This document shows, in pieces, positions 36,674 through 45,387 of a stretch of 64,000 nt of DNA. The stretch is from JAXGQD01 sp040766665 (lineage in GTDB: Bacteria; Bacillota; Clostridia; Saccharofermentanales; Fastidiosipilaceae): assembly GCA_040766665.1 (NCBI GenBank), contig JAXGQD010000009.1, forward strand, positions 1 through 64,000, in the 5' to 3' direction. Position 1 is the stretch's first letter. Each line of letters begins with the position of its first letter. The translations under genes and the position numbers were made by a program. A model generated the notes under the pieces. It did no database searches, was not told the DNA's origin, and saw only the letters and a list, made by a program, of their open reading frames with translations.

Positions 36674-37703
36674 ACAGCCAGAACTTATTAAAGAAAGTGC
36701 TACGAGCGATACAGAACTTGTCGTGAAAGTGACCGATTTGGTGAAATACTTTCCGATTAAAGGGAATTTGTTGGCGCGTACCAAGAACTACGTCAAGGCG
36801 GTCGATGGCATCAGTTTTAACATCAAGAGGGGTCAGACCATGGGCTTGGTCGGTGAATCCGGTTGCGGTAAGACCACAGTCGGCCGTACGCTTTTACGCC
36901 TTAATGAAAAGACTGCCGGAGAAGTCCTCATCAACGGGGTCAACATTCACGAACTGGACCCCCTGGATTTAAGAAAAATGCGCCCCAAAATGCAGATTAT
37001 TTTCCAAGATCCCTTTTCCAGCCTTTCCCCGCGCTTGCCGGTCGGTGAAATCATCGGCGAAGCCGTGCGCGAACATAAAATTGTAGCGGATGAAGAATTG
37101 GATGATTATGTCACGCGTATCATGGAGCAGTGCGGTCTGCAGTCCTTCCACAAATCCCGTTATCCTCATGAGTTTTCGGGCGGACAAAGACAGCGTATCT
37201 GTATCGCCCGCGCTCTGGCCTTGCAACCGGATTTTGTCGTCTGTGACGAACCTGTCTCTGCACTGGACGTCTCAATCCAGGCACAAATCATCAATCTTTT
37301 ACGTGATTTGCAAAAAGATATGGGCTTAACTTTCCTCTTTATCTCGCATGACCTTTCCGTTGTGGAACATATCTCCGATAACGTAGCCGTCATGTATTTG
37401 GGTAATATCGTGGAATACGGGGTTAAAGATGACATCTTCAATGAACCTTTGCATCCCTATACCCAAGCCTTGTTCAGTGCCATACCTGTGCCTGATCCGG
37501 ACGCGAAGATGAACCGCATTGCACTTGAAGGGAGTATCCCGTCCCCGGTTAATCCACCCTCAGGCTGCAAGTTCCATACCCGCTGCCCGAAAGCGATGCC
37601 CGTCTGCGAAACAGAAAAACCGGTCGAGCTCATCGATGCAAACGAGCACATGGTGGCCTGCCATCTATATGAGAAACGTGAGGGGAAAATTGTCCTTAAA
37701 TAA
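36663..37703 (+). CDS. Oligopeptide ABC transporter ATP-binding protein (OppF/DppF)
   Basis: The 346-residue second ATPase has Walker A GESGCGKTT, signature FSGGQRQRICIARALA, Walker B FVVCDEPVSALD and the C-terminal Cys region GCKFHTRCPKAMPVC, in which related proteins bind an Fe-S cluster. It overlaps the oppD-like gene by 11 bp. With the four upstream genes it completes the importer. Confidence 0.93.
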   Translation: MSNKQPELIKESATSDTELVVKVTDLVKYFPIKGNLLARTKNYVKAVDGISFNIKRGQTMGLVGESGCGKTTVGRTLLRLNEKTAGEVLINGVNIHELDPLDLRKMRPKMQIIFQDPFSSLSPRLPVGEIIGEAVREHKIVADEELDDYVTRIMEQCGLQSFHKSRYPHEFSGGQRQRICIARALALQPDFVVCDEPVSALDVSIQAQIINLLRDLQKDMGLTFLFISHDLSVVEHISDNVAVMYLGNIVEYGVKDDIFNEPLHPYTQALFSAIPVPDPDAKMNRIALEGSIPSPVNPPSGCKFHTRCPKAMPVCETEKPVELIDANEHMVACHLYEKREGKIVLK

Positions 37704-37741
37704 TTTTGTGCTTAGGATATAAGCCCATAAAGGAGAGGGAT

Positions 37742-38053
37742 TTGTTTTTTAATAAAGGCAAAAAAGAATACCCCGATGACGATGGCCGTGTCATCGCCGA
37801 CATGAATGTCGCCGGGATGCCCTGGTTTGACTGTAAGGCTGATGCACGTCGTCGTCTCTTCGGTGGCCGCCGCAATGCACAAGCCGCTCAACATCAAGTG
37901 CAGGGACATGCAAACCAAGGGGCTATGCCACAGTACGACAAAGGGATTATGAGGGTGTTTTTGCGCTCCTCGATATTAGCCTCGTTGCTGATTGTATCTG
38001 TCTATATTTTGGTTTTTGCCGCATTTATTTTGTTTCTGACCAGCATCTGGTAA
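37742..38053 (+). CDS. Small tail-anchored protein of unknown function
   Basis: I do not recognise this protein of about 103 residues. I start it at TTG 37742 because AGGAGAGG lies at 37731-37738. It has a charged N-terminus (FFNKGKKEYPDDDGRVIADM), the stretch NVAGMPWFDCKADARRR, a Gln/His-rich middle and one C-terminal membrane helix (about 75-100, SILASLLIVSVYILVFAAFI). It follows the oppF-like gene by 38 bp with no terminator seen, so it may be the last gene of the importer operon. Confidence 0.65.
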   Translation: MFFNKGKKEYPDDDGRVIADMNVAGMPWFDCKADARRRLFGGRRNAQAAQHQVQGHANQGAMPQYDKGIMRVFLRSSILASLLIVSVYILVFAAFILFLTSIW

Positions 38054-38069
38054 TTTCAGAACTGCTGCT

Positions 38070-39545
38070 TTACTCTTCGAAATCATCAAAGCGCCCTTCG
38101 GAGCTCACGCTGCGAGGGGCATTCTTTTTGAAACTGCGAATGACAAGAAAGACGAGCAAGGCGAGAAATAGGGCCCCAAAAATATAGGCGACATAGGCCA
38201 AGTAAGTATCTTGGAAATAGGCAGCGGTGCTCTGTTTGACATCTCTGCCCGGTGTGAAGACTTGTTTGTAGAGCTGTAAGTTTCTGACATTATCAGTGAC
38301 TGTGAGCATACCTACCGCTTGATCAGCGGTAAGCGGTGCTTTAAGCTCGGCCGGTAAAGAAAGTTCGACAGAATAGCGACTCAGGTCTGCGACTAGGGGC
38401 AACATGACTTCAAGGTCGGCTCCCACATAGAAAGGAATGGACTGCGCTTCTTCGGCTCCTTTCACATCTAATTCTTTGATGAGTTCGCCCTTGTTCAGAA
38501 GTTTATAAGGCCCTTGTTCGGTGAATAAGTAGGCGTAGAGCTTTTCATGGTCACGGACATTCTCGCCAGAAGGCACGGCATCGTTACTGATGATGATGTA
38601 CATTTTGCCATTCTCTTCGTGATACGAGGCCAAGCTGTAATGCGACTCTTCAATGTAACCGGTCTTTCCACCTTGAATATTCTTAATCTCATCGTCAGCC
38701 ACATCGTTGTAGCCGTAAATGGAATGCGTGATGCTGATGCCTTCGGGATGCTCATCACTCGGGGCAGTGGTGTAAGACTTGGTTCCGGCAATTTCCTTAA
38801 ATAAGGGGTGTTTCAGGCATTCGAGCAGTAAAGTCGCCATGTCATTTAGGGTGCTGTAGTTATTGTCATCCGAGAGCCCGGTCGCATTGGCAAAATTCGT
38901 CCCGTTCATGCCCAATTCCTCAGCTCTGATATTCATTAATTCATAGAAATAAAGCAGATGTTCGGCGAGGGGATGGGTTAAAATATTCGCCGCATCATTA
39001 CCGGAGGCCATCAAGGTGCAATAAAGCAAATCGCGTACCGTCATCGCTTCATTGTGTTCAATGCCTACAACCGAAGCGTCTTGTTCATATAGACCTGTCA
39101 AATCAGCCCAGGTTGCATGTTGCTTTTGGTCGAGGCTGACGGTGCCCCCCTCGACAGCCTCAAGGATAAGCAGGGCTGTCATAAGTTTAGTCATGGAGGC
39201 AGGGAAAATTCTTTGGTCTGCCCCGATGTTCAGATAATCATAAGCCTGATTCGTTACGGGATCGATTTCTTGAACCAGCACTTTGGCTGATTCCAAGGCT
39301 AAAATATCTGCGGGAATTTGATTGCCATGACCAAATGGCAGGCTCTTACCGCTGGGATCCAAGAGCAGAGAAGCGCTGCCGGGTACCAGCACACGCGGGC
39401 TCTGGCTTTGCATGGCAGAGTTTGTTGTTTCAGCTCCGCTTGTACTACTGCTTTGGGCCAGGATAGCGGTGTTTGGTAGCAGACTAAGGCAGAGGACAAG
39501 CAACAGCAAAACGGCTGTTTTCTTCGTTTTCCCGAAAATGTGCAT
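38070..39545 (-). CDS. D-alanyl-D-alanine carboxypeptidase (peptidase S11, DacF-like)
   Basis: A 491-residue penicillin-binding protein of low molecular mass that trims the terminal D-Ala of peptidoglycan stem peptides. It has a signal peptide (TAVLLLLVLCLSLLPNTAILA), the catalytic SMTK at 117-120, SGN at 181-183 and KTG at 294-296. A beta-rich C-terminal domain follows, with one membrane helix near 450-472 and a short cytoplasmic tail. The membrane helix replaces the amphipathic anchor of typical DacA proteins. Confidence 0.93.
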   Translation of the reverse strand: MHIFGKTKKTAVLLLLVLCLSLLPNTAILAQSSSTSGAETTNSAMQSQSPRVLVPGSASLLLDPSGKSLPFGHGNQIPADILALESAKVLVQEIDPVTNQAYDYLNIGADQRIFPASMTKLMTALLILEAVEGGTVSLDQKQHATWADLTGLYEQDASVVGIEHNEAMTVRDLLYCTLMASGNDAANILTHPLAEHLLYFYELMNIRAEELGMNGTNFANATGLSDDNNYSTLNDMATLLLECLKHPLFKEIAGTKSYTTAPSDEHPEGISITHSIYGYNDVADDEIKNIQGGKTGYIEESHYSLASYHEENGKMYIIISNDAVPSGENVRDHEKLYAYLFTEQGPYKLLNKGELIKELDVKGAEEAQSIPFYVGADLEVMLPLVADLSRYSVELSLPAELKAPLTADQAVGMLTVTDNVRNLQLYKQVFTPGRDVKQSTAAYFQDTYLAYVAYIFGALFLALLVFLVIRSFKKNAPRSVSSEGRFDDFEE

Positions 39546-39807
39546 GATATTTCACCCTTCACTACGGAAAACTGCTCAGGTCTGTACTTACGTCGCTTAG
39601 GCACGTTAACCGTATGTTCTATGCTACATTCTCTTATTTTATGAGGCATCTTTCAAGGCCTTGCCAGCTTACATGCGCTTGATTAGCATGGCAATACTCG
39701 CTGTTTTAATTGGATTGTTTTGCCTGACAGCCACTACTCCTGCTCAAACAAGTGTATAATTTCGTCGAAAATCATTTCTGGCGCCGAGGCGCGAATGGAG
39801 TTTGCAT

Positions 39808-40824
39808 ATGGAAAAGAGAAAAATACGTTGGGGCATTATCGGTGCAGGAGAGATTGCCAAAAAGTTCGCTGCCGCCATGCCTTTCAGTAAAGATTCGGAA
39901 TTGGTCGCAGTCGGTTCAAGAACCGCTGGAAAAGCGGAGGCATTTATAGCTGATTCCGCTTATCCCACTGCGCTGGCTTATGACAGCTACGAAAAACTAT
40001 TGGCTGATGAACAGGTAGACGTTGTGTACATTGCAACCATCAACACCCGGCACTGTGAAGACAGTTTACTGGCTTTGGAGATGGGCAAAGCGGTCTTAGT
40101 GGAAAAGCCTTTTGCCTTAAATGAAGAACAAGGCCAAAGGATGGTCAATAAGGCTCGTGAAAAAGGCCTCTTCCTTATGGAGGCAATGTGGTCGCGCTTT
40201 AACCCGATAAATCTACGTGTGCGTTCTCTTGTAAGTAGCGGACGCATCGGTGCCATTCAAAAGCTTGTAGCGGATTTCGGTTACTTCGGCGGAGAAGATC
40301 GACAGTCGAGGCATCTGAATCGAGACCTGGGTGGTGGAGCACTCTTGGATGTAGGCATTTATCCGCTTTCGTTCAGCAGTTTTATTTTGGGTCGTGTACC
40401 CGAGTATCTCTCATCTACCGCCATTCTGGATTCAATTACTTCTGTTGACCGACAATTCGTCGGCATCGGCTCGGATATGAGTGATTGTCTGGTCGTCAGT
40501 TCCGCTTCTGTCGTAAATCAGCTAGGGAATATTGCCAGGATCTATGGCAGTTCGGCCATGATCGAAATTCCGGTTTTTTTCAACCCTAAAGAAGCCCGAG
40601 TGATGCAGTACGGCGGTGATCAGGAAGCGGGTTTTACACCGCTCGAGATATTGACGAACAGCAGCGCAGCAAACGGCTATCAATATGAAATAGACGAGGT
40701 GGCTGCTTTGCTGCGTCAGGGCAAAAGCGAATCCACCATCATGCCACTCAATGAGAGCCTCAGCTTGTTGCGGGTCATGGACAGCATGCGCAACCGTTGG
40801 GGTTTAAGGTACCCGGGGGAGTAG
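39808..40824 (+). CDS. Gfo/Idh/MocA family oxidoreductase
   Basis: The 338-residue protein has the N-terminal Rossmann motif WGIIGAGEIAKKF and the family EKP motif in VLVEKPFALNEEQG, followed by MEAMWSRFNP and DLGGGALLDVGIYPL, typical of the dihydrodiol dehydrogenase-like subgroup acting on sugars or polyols with NAD(P). The substrate is unknown. I choose ATG 39808, seven bases after GGAG, rather than TTG 39802. Confidence 0.9.
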   Translation: MEKRKIRWGIIGAGEIAKKFAAAMPFSKDSELVAVGSRTAGKAEAFIADSAYPTALAYDSYEKLLADEQVDVVYIATINTRHCEDSLLALEMGKAVLVEKPFALNEEQGQRMVNKAREKGLFLMEAMWSRFNPINLRVRSLVSSGRIGAIQKLVADFGYFGGEDRQSRHLNRDLGGGALLDVGIYPLSFSSFILGRVPEYLSSTAILDSITSVDRQFVGIGSDMSDCLVVSSASVVNQLGNIARIYGSSAMIEIPVFFNPKEARVMQYGGDQEAGFTPLEILTNSSAANGYQYEIDEVAALLRQGKSESTIMPLNESLSLLRVMDSMRNRWGLRYPGE

Positions 40825-40829
40825 AACAG

Positions 40830-40854
40830 GTCGCGCCGATTGGTCGGTTGCGAC
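40830..40854. repeat. REP-like palindromic repeat, copy 4 (25 bp)
   Basis: GTCGC-N15-GCGAC, followed by ATCGCT; 5 bp after the oxidoreductase stop codon. Confidence 0.65.
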
Positions 40855-40868
40855 ATCGCTCCTGGCTT

Positions 40869-40893
40869 GTTGCATTGCTTGGTGGGTTGCGAC
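40869..40893. repeat. REP-like palindromic repeat, copy 5 (25 bp)
   Basis: GTTGC-N15-GCGAC, followed by TCCGCT. It forms a direct pair with copy 4, 39 bp apart start to start. Confidence 0.6.
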
Positions 40894-40924
40894 TCCGCTT
40901 CTCTGAGTTTCATCAGGAGGCGAT

Positions 40925-41127
40925 TTTCAGCCCACTTTTTACAGGGATGTGGTTAAAAGCGCCTCTGGACAGCTGTCGGATGAGTCAAAATACTGTTTTC
41001 AGCCCAGTTTTTACAGGGATGTGGTGGCGGCGACCACACAGTCGCAATTAATGTCACAAAATCGTGTATTTGACGTAAGCAGAGAACCTAAAACCACTGA
41101 AATGACCACATCCCCGAAAATATTGTC
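40925..41127. repeat. MITE-like element, copy 2
   Basis: About 200 bp homologous to 12275-12471 in the opposite orientation. The right end 41104-41127 (CCACATCCCCGAAAATATTG) matches the 24-bp terminal repeat, while the left end has diverged to TTTTTACAGGGATGTGGTT. That left-end sequence recurs inside the element at about 41009-41026 as an internal direct repeat. The frame through it gives a peptide akin to that in copy 1; no ribosome binding site is seen. Confidence 0.7.
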
Positions 41128-41162
41128 CATTTTTCATTGCTCAGCTCAGGCCAATACGAATT

Positions 41163-41187
41163 GTCGCGATGCTTGGTCGGCTGCGAC
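41163..41187. repeat. REP-like palindromic repeat, copy 6 (25 bp)
   Basis: GTCGC-N15-GCGAC with centre GATGCTTGGTCGGCT, followed by TCCGCC. With copies 4 and 5 it marks the 590-bp spacer 40825-41414 as repeat-filled. Apart from these and the MITE-like copy I see no gene there. Confidence 0.65.
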
Positions 41188-41414
41188 TCCGCCTTTGAGT
41201 ATCCGTTGCAACCCATATCGGCTTCCGGGGTCTGACGTGGCGATAATAGGATCATGGTGTTTTGCCACAGGAAAGTTAGAAATATCAGCGCAAATCAGGC
41301 CTAGAAAGGCCGTCTGTCAGGCGATTTAAGGCTTTATTCTTGGCCAGAACTATGATAGAATCATTCAGCGTTTAGTTCCTGCAAAGCGGCACAGCCGCTC
41401 TTAGGAGGATAGAG

Positions 41415-42772
41415 ATGTCATCACAGATTGAGAAAAAGACACAATATGGTAGACCTGCACATGGATTTTACCGTTGAAGAGTTTAAGCACGGCATGGATT
41501 TTGCCTATAAGAAGAATGCCAAGCGTTTTAATGTGCCGGGTTTCCGCCCAGGCAAAGCACCGATGTCTGTGGCTTTGCGTTATTACGGCGAGGGCGCCCT
41601 TTATGACGATGCTGTAGATCATGTGGTTGGTCACGCTTATACCGAAGCTATCCGTGAGCATCAACTTGAACCGGTTGCCCAACCGCAGTTAAGCATCGAC
41701 GAAATTGGTTTGGACAAGGGACTCAAGATTACTTTGGCCATCACCGTTAAGCCTGAGGTTCAATTGGGACAATATAAGGGGTGGAAGCAGTCAAACCAGA
41801 TACGGAAGTGAAAGACTCTGAAGTAGAGGCTGAACTGAACCGTATTCGCGAGCGTAATTCTCGTATGGTCAGTATTGAGGACCGTGCGATTGAAGATGGC
41901 GACACGGCTAATATTGATTACGAAGGTTTGCTGGATGGCGTGCCTTTTGAAGGTGGTACGGCACAAGCCTACGATCTGCGCATCGGCTCAATTCGTTTAT
42001 TCCCGGTTTTGAAGAGCAGCTGATTGGCAAAAACATCGACGAAGATGTAGCCCTGGATATCACTTTCCCTGAAGACTACCATTCTGAGGAACTTAAAGGC
42101 CAAGCCGTGGTCTTTAACGTCCATATCAACGGTATCAAAGTCAAAGAACTGCCGGAACTGGACGATGAGTTTGCCAAGGACGTCAGCGAGTTTGAAACTT
42201 TAGCGGAATACAAAGACAGCATTCGTGAAAATTTACAGGAGCGCGCCGACAAGAATGCCGACAGCAGCTTCGAAAACGCCGCCATTGATGCCGCCACGGA
42301 CCTCGCCACCATCGATATTCCTCAAGTTATGATTGAGAACGAGCTCGACCAGATGATGCAACAGCAGGATCAGCAGATGCGTCAACAGGGGTTTAGCCTC
42401 GAGCAATATCTGGGTTTCCTGAATCAGGATATGAACTCTTTCCGCGAACAGGGTCGGGAGGTCGCTGAGCGCCGTGTCAAAACTTCACTCGTTTTAGAGG
42501 CAGTCGCTAAAGCGGAAGCTTTCGAAATTACGGATGCGGATATTGAAGAAGAAGTCTCACGTATGGCCGAGAGCTACAAAATGGAAGTGGAAGAACTCAA
42601 GAATACACTCAATGATGATGCCAAAGAGTACATCAGTGACAATCTGAAAATCAGAAAAGCCGTGGCTTTGATAAAAGAGAATGCCGTTCCGGTTGCACCG
42701 CCTCCTACGGTTGCTGTGCCTGAGAAAGAAGCAGAAGCGACAGAGGAAACAGAGACAGAAACAGAATCCTAA
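41415..42772 (+). CDS. tig: Trigger factor, frame broken three times
   Basis: Trigger factor is the ribosome-bound chaperone with peptidyl-prolyl isomerase activity. The ribosome-binding signature appears as FNVPGFRPGKAPMSVA, the isomerase domain as DGDTANIDYEGLLDGVPFEGG and FPEDYHSEELKGQAVVFNV, and the C-terminal chaperone arm to the end. The frame changes at AAAAA near 41430, at GGGG 41778-41781 and at AA 41990-41991. Changing one base in each run restores a continuous protein of about 452 residues. All three lesions are in short homopolymers, which argues for read error. AGGAGG precedes the ATG; clpP and clpX follow, the usual order. Confidence 0.92.
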
Positions 42773-42801
42773 GAGGAGTTTTCTTTTGCCTATATCAAAG
42801 C

Positions 42802-42829
42802 TTGACTTTATTTGACATTCATTTAAAAT
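42802..42829 (+). promoter_or_regulatory. Sigma-A promoter of clpP-clpX
   Basis: TTGACT at 42802-42807, a 16-bp spacer, TAAAAT at 42824-42829; start predicted near 42836, inside the adjacent palindrome. Confidence 0.6.
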
Positions 42830-42854
42830 GAGTGGGAGACGTCTCTCACTCATT
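42827..42854. promoter_or_regulatory. 28-bp near-perfect palindrome at the clpP transcription start
   Basis: Two 14-bp arms (AATGAGTGGGAGAC and GTCTCTCACTCATT) are complementary with one wobble position and no loop. It overlaps the -10 end and predicted start. It could be the tig terminator, a 5' stabilising hairpin or a repressor operator. It does not match the CtsR or CIRCE consensus. Confidence 0.55.
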
Positions 42855-42928
42855 GTTATGTCCGGCAAAAGCCGCATGACATGAAGACGGGTCAGGGTAC
42901 GTCAATAAAAGAAAGAAAGGGAACGATT

Positions 42929-43513
42929 ATGAGTTTAGTTCCAATGGTTATTGAACAGTCCAGTCGCGGTGAGCGATCCTATGATATTTTTTCGCGTCTG
43001 TTGAAAGAACGTATTATTATTTTGAGCGAGGAAGTCAATTCGGTGACGGCCAGTTTGGTCACAGCCCAGTTGCTTTTCCTGGAAGCGGAAGATCCCGAAA
43101 AGGATATTCAGTTTTATATCAACAGCCCGGGCGGTGAAGTCAGCTCCGGTTTGATGATTTATGACACCATGCAATATATCAAGCCTGACGTGCAGACCAT
43201 CTGTATGGGTATGGCAGCGAGCATGGGCGCCTTCTTACTGGCAGCCGGTGCACCGGGTAAGCGTTTTGCCCTGCCTAATGCTGAAGTGATGATTCATCAG
43301 CCTTCAGGCGGTGCCCAAGGTCAGGCGACTGACATCCGTATCGCAGCTGAGCATATTCAGAAGATGAAAGATCGTCTGAACAAGATTCTCAGCGAACGTA
43401 CCGGTCAGGACTTGGAAAAAATCAAGATAGATACAGAGAGAGATTTCTGGATGTCTTCGGATGAAGCGCTGGAATACGGCGTCATTGACAAGATAATGGA
43501 GAAACGAGGCTGA
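42929..43513 (+). CDS. clpP: ATP-dependent Clp protease proteolytic subunit
   Basis: The 194-residue serine peptidase forms the tetradecameric chamber served by ClpX. The catalytic triad is Ser98 (GMAASMGAFLL), His123 (MIHQPSGGAQGQ) and Asp172 (TERDFWMS). The N-terminal MSLVPMVIEQSSRGERSYDI is typical. I start at ATG 42929 with GAAAGG upstream; the frame is open for 16 codons before it. It is directly followed by clpX. Confidence 0.96.
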   Translation: MSLVPMVIEQSSRGERSYDIFSRLLKERIIILSEEVNSVTASLVTAQLLFLEAEDPEKDIQFYINSPGGEVSSGLMIYDTMQYIKPDVQTICMGMAASMGAFLLAAGAPGKRFALPNAEVMIHQPSGGAQGQATDIRIAAEHIQKMKDRLNKILSERTGQDLEKIKIDTERDFWMSSDEALEYGVIDKIMEKRG

Positions 43514-43515
43514 TT

Positions 43516-44889
43516 ATGGCAGCAAAGGGGACAGGCGGCGGTAACAAGCGCGGCGGTATGGATAATTTCGAACCTCTGATTTGTTCTTTCTGCGGAAAGA
43601 ACGAAAAGCAGGTGGAGCGCATGATCGCCGGACCCGGGGTGTACATATGCAATGAATGTGTGGATCTCTGTGCGGACATACTGGCAGAAGAAACCATCAA
43701 GCAGTACACGGAAAAAGCCGAGGACGATGCCGACGAGCAAGAGTTGCCATCGCCCGCAGAACTGAAGGCTGCTCTGGACCAATATGTCATCGGTCAGGAT
43801 CAGGCGAAGAAGGCGCTCTCTGTGGCGGTATATAACCACTACAAACGTATTTTTGCCAGCAAAATGAAAGAGATGAATGAAGTCATCTCTCGTACAAAGA
43901 ATAAAAAGGATGCTAAGAACGAGCTTGCCCAAAAGCCTGCGAAAGCAGACGATGATGTGGAGTTGTCCAAGTCCAATATCTTGTTGCTTGGGCCTACCGG
44001 ATCGGGTAAGACCCTCTTGGCGCAGACCCTGGCGCGGATTTTGGATGTGCCTTTTGCCATTGCTGATGCGACCGCTTTAACGGAAGCGGGCTACGTCGGT
44101 GAAGACGTAGAAAACATTCTCCTGAAGTTGTTGCAAAATGCAGACGGCGACATCGAACGTGCCCAACGCGGCATTATCTATATCGATGAAATCGATAAGA
44201 TTACCCGCCGTTCCGACAATCCTTCCATCACGCGTGACGTGAGCGGTGAAGGCGTGCAGCAAGCTTTGTTGAAGATTCTGGAAAGCACCATCGCGAATGT
44301 TCCCCCTCAAGGCGGGCGTAAACATCCGCACCAGGAGTTTATCCAGATTGACACCAGCAATATTCTTTTTATCTGTGGTGGGGCTTTTGACGGAATCGAA
44401 AAGATTATTGCCGATCGCATCGGCAAAAAATCCATCGGCTTCGGCGCAGAGATTCAAGATAAAGCAAAACAGGAAAACAAGAAGCTGCTGCGTGAAATCA
44501 CCCCGCACGACCTGTTGAAGTTTGGCTTGATTCCCGAATTTATCGGCCGCGTGCCTGTCATTGTATCGTTGGAAGCTTTGGACGAAGAAGCGCTGGTACG
44601 CATTCTGCGTGAACCCAAGAATGCGCTTTTGAAACAGTATGTAAAATTACTGGAATTTGACGGTGTCAAGTTGAGTTTTGAAGAGGATGCGATTACCGAG
44701 GTGGCAAAGCTCGCCTTGGCTAGACGCACGGGTGCCAGAGGGCTTCGTTCTATCCTCGAAGAAATCATGTTGGATGTGATGTACGATGTACCTTCCAGAA
44801 ATGATGTCAAGGAATGTATTGTCACAAAAGCAGCCATCCTCAAAGAAGCTGAGCCAAAATTGGTGCTCAAGAAGGAAAAATCCGCTTAG
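43516..44889 (+). CDS. clpX: ATP-dependent Clp protease ATP-binding subunit ClpX
   Basis: A 457-residue AAA+ unfoldase. The N-terminal zinc-binding domain has Cys23, Cys26, Cys45 and Cys48. The AAA+ core has Walker A GPTGSGKTLLAQTLA, GYVGEDVEN, Walker B IIYIDEIDKI and sensor 2 GARGLRSI. A Lys-rich insertion of about 25 residues (RTKNKKDAKNELAQKPAKAD) sits before Walker A, longer than in model ClpX proteins. The gene begins 2 bp after clpP and ends in a good terminator. Confidence 0.96.
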   Translation: MAAKGTGGGNKRGGMDNFEPLICSFCGKNEKQVERMIAGPGVYICNECVDLCADILAEETIKQYTEKAEDDADEQELPSPAELKAALDQYVIGQDQAKKALSVAVYNHYKRIFASKMKEMNEVISRTKNKKDAKNELAQKPAKADDDVELSKSNILLLGPTGSGKTLLAQTLARILDVPFAIADATALTEAGYVGEDVENILLKLLQNADGDIERAQRGIIYIDEIDKITRRSDNPSITRDVSGEGVQQALLKILESTIANVPPQGGRKHPHQEFIQIDTSNILFICGGAFDGIEKIIADRIGKKSIGFGAEIQDKAKQENKKLLREITPHDLLKFGLIPEFIGRVPVIVSLEALDEEALVRILREPKNALLKQYVKLLEFDGVKLSFEEDAITEVAKLALARRTGARGLRSILEEIMLDVMYDVPSRNDVKECIVTKAAILKEAEPKLVLKKEKSA

Positions 44890-44937
44890 GGCAGAAGACC
44901 AGCGCCGGTGCGGAGTCATATTGTGAAGAAGTTGAAG

Positions 44938-44967
44938 AGGATGTCTCAAAATCGAGGCATCCTTTTT
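44938..44967 (+). terminator. Terminator of the clpP-clpX operon
   Basis: AGGATGTCTC pairs with GAGGCATCCT (one wobble pair) across a 6-nt loop, followed by TTTTT. Confidence 0.85.
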
Positions 44968-44968
44968 C

Positions 44969-44993
44969 GTCGCGCGGCTTGGCGTGTAGCGAT
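44969..44993. repeat. REP-like palindromic repeat, copy 7 (variant, 25 bp)
   Basis: GTCGC-N15-GCGAT, followed by ACCGCT; 39 bp before copy 8, the same spacing as copies 4 and 5. Confidence 0.5.
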
Positions 44994-45007
44994 ACCGCTC
45001 GAGATTC

Positions 45008-45032
45008 GTCGCGTTGCTAGGTGGGCAGCGAC
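45008..45032. repeat. REP-like palindromic repeat, copy 8 (25 bp)
   Basis: GTCGC-N15-GCGAC with centre GTTGCTAGGTGGGCA, followed by TCCACT. Confidence 0.65.
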
Positions 45033-45119
45033 TCCACTTTGGCATTTGGCAAAAATGACGGCTGTGCGGTGTTTTCCCTCGAACAACACTTCACAACACA
45101 TCAATCCAAGGCGTTTTCT

Positions 45120-45255
45120 GGCAAAAATTACGTTTGCGCAGGGGAACATTAGCAAGTTCTAATGCACAGCTGGAAATATTGTCGAAAAACTGCGTTTATC
45201 ACTTAAAAAACGATGCAATATTAGGAAGTTCTAATGCACAACCGAAATTTTTGCC
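45120..45255. repeat. Small inverted-repeat element with twin ATTAG-N6-CTAAT sites
   Basis: The 136-bp unit is bounded by GGCAAAAATT (45120-45129) and AATTTTTGCC (45246-45255). Inside are two copies, 72 bp apart, of an imperfect palindrome ATTAG-N6-CTAAT followed by GCACA, at 45148-45163 and 45220-45235. No gene is supported. With the REP copies this accounts for most of the 630-bp spacer 44890-45519. Confidence 0.5.
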
Positions 45256-45333
45256 AATTATTAATCTTGTAACTCGAATCTTCGTTATGCCGACTATTTC
45301 TCCGACCACCACCCAAGCTTACACCTGATGCAA

Positions 45334-45364
45334 CCCCAAACCCGAACCCAAACCCGAACCCGAA
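45334..45364. repeat. CCCRAA hexamer microsatellite
   Basis: About five units alternating CCCAAA and CCCGAA sit in the repeat-rich spacer between clpX and the YdbC-like gene. A slippage origin is likely. Confidence 0.75.
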
Positions 45365-45387
45365 CACAAACTCCCCCCAAAAAACGA

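Noticed and set aside
40949..41329. Possible 126-residue gene on the plus strand
   Set aside because: It consists of the MITE-like copy plus a REP-like repeat; no start signal or protein family was recognised.
45334..45364. Telomere-like or functional CCCRAA repeat
   Set aside because: Only about five imperfect hexamers in a repeat-rich spacer of a bacterial chromosome; simple slippage is enough.
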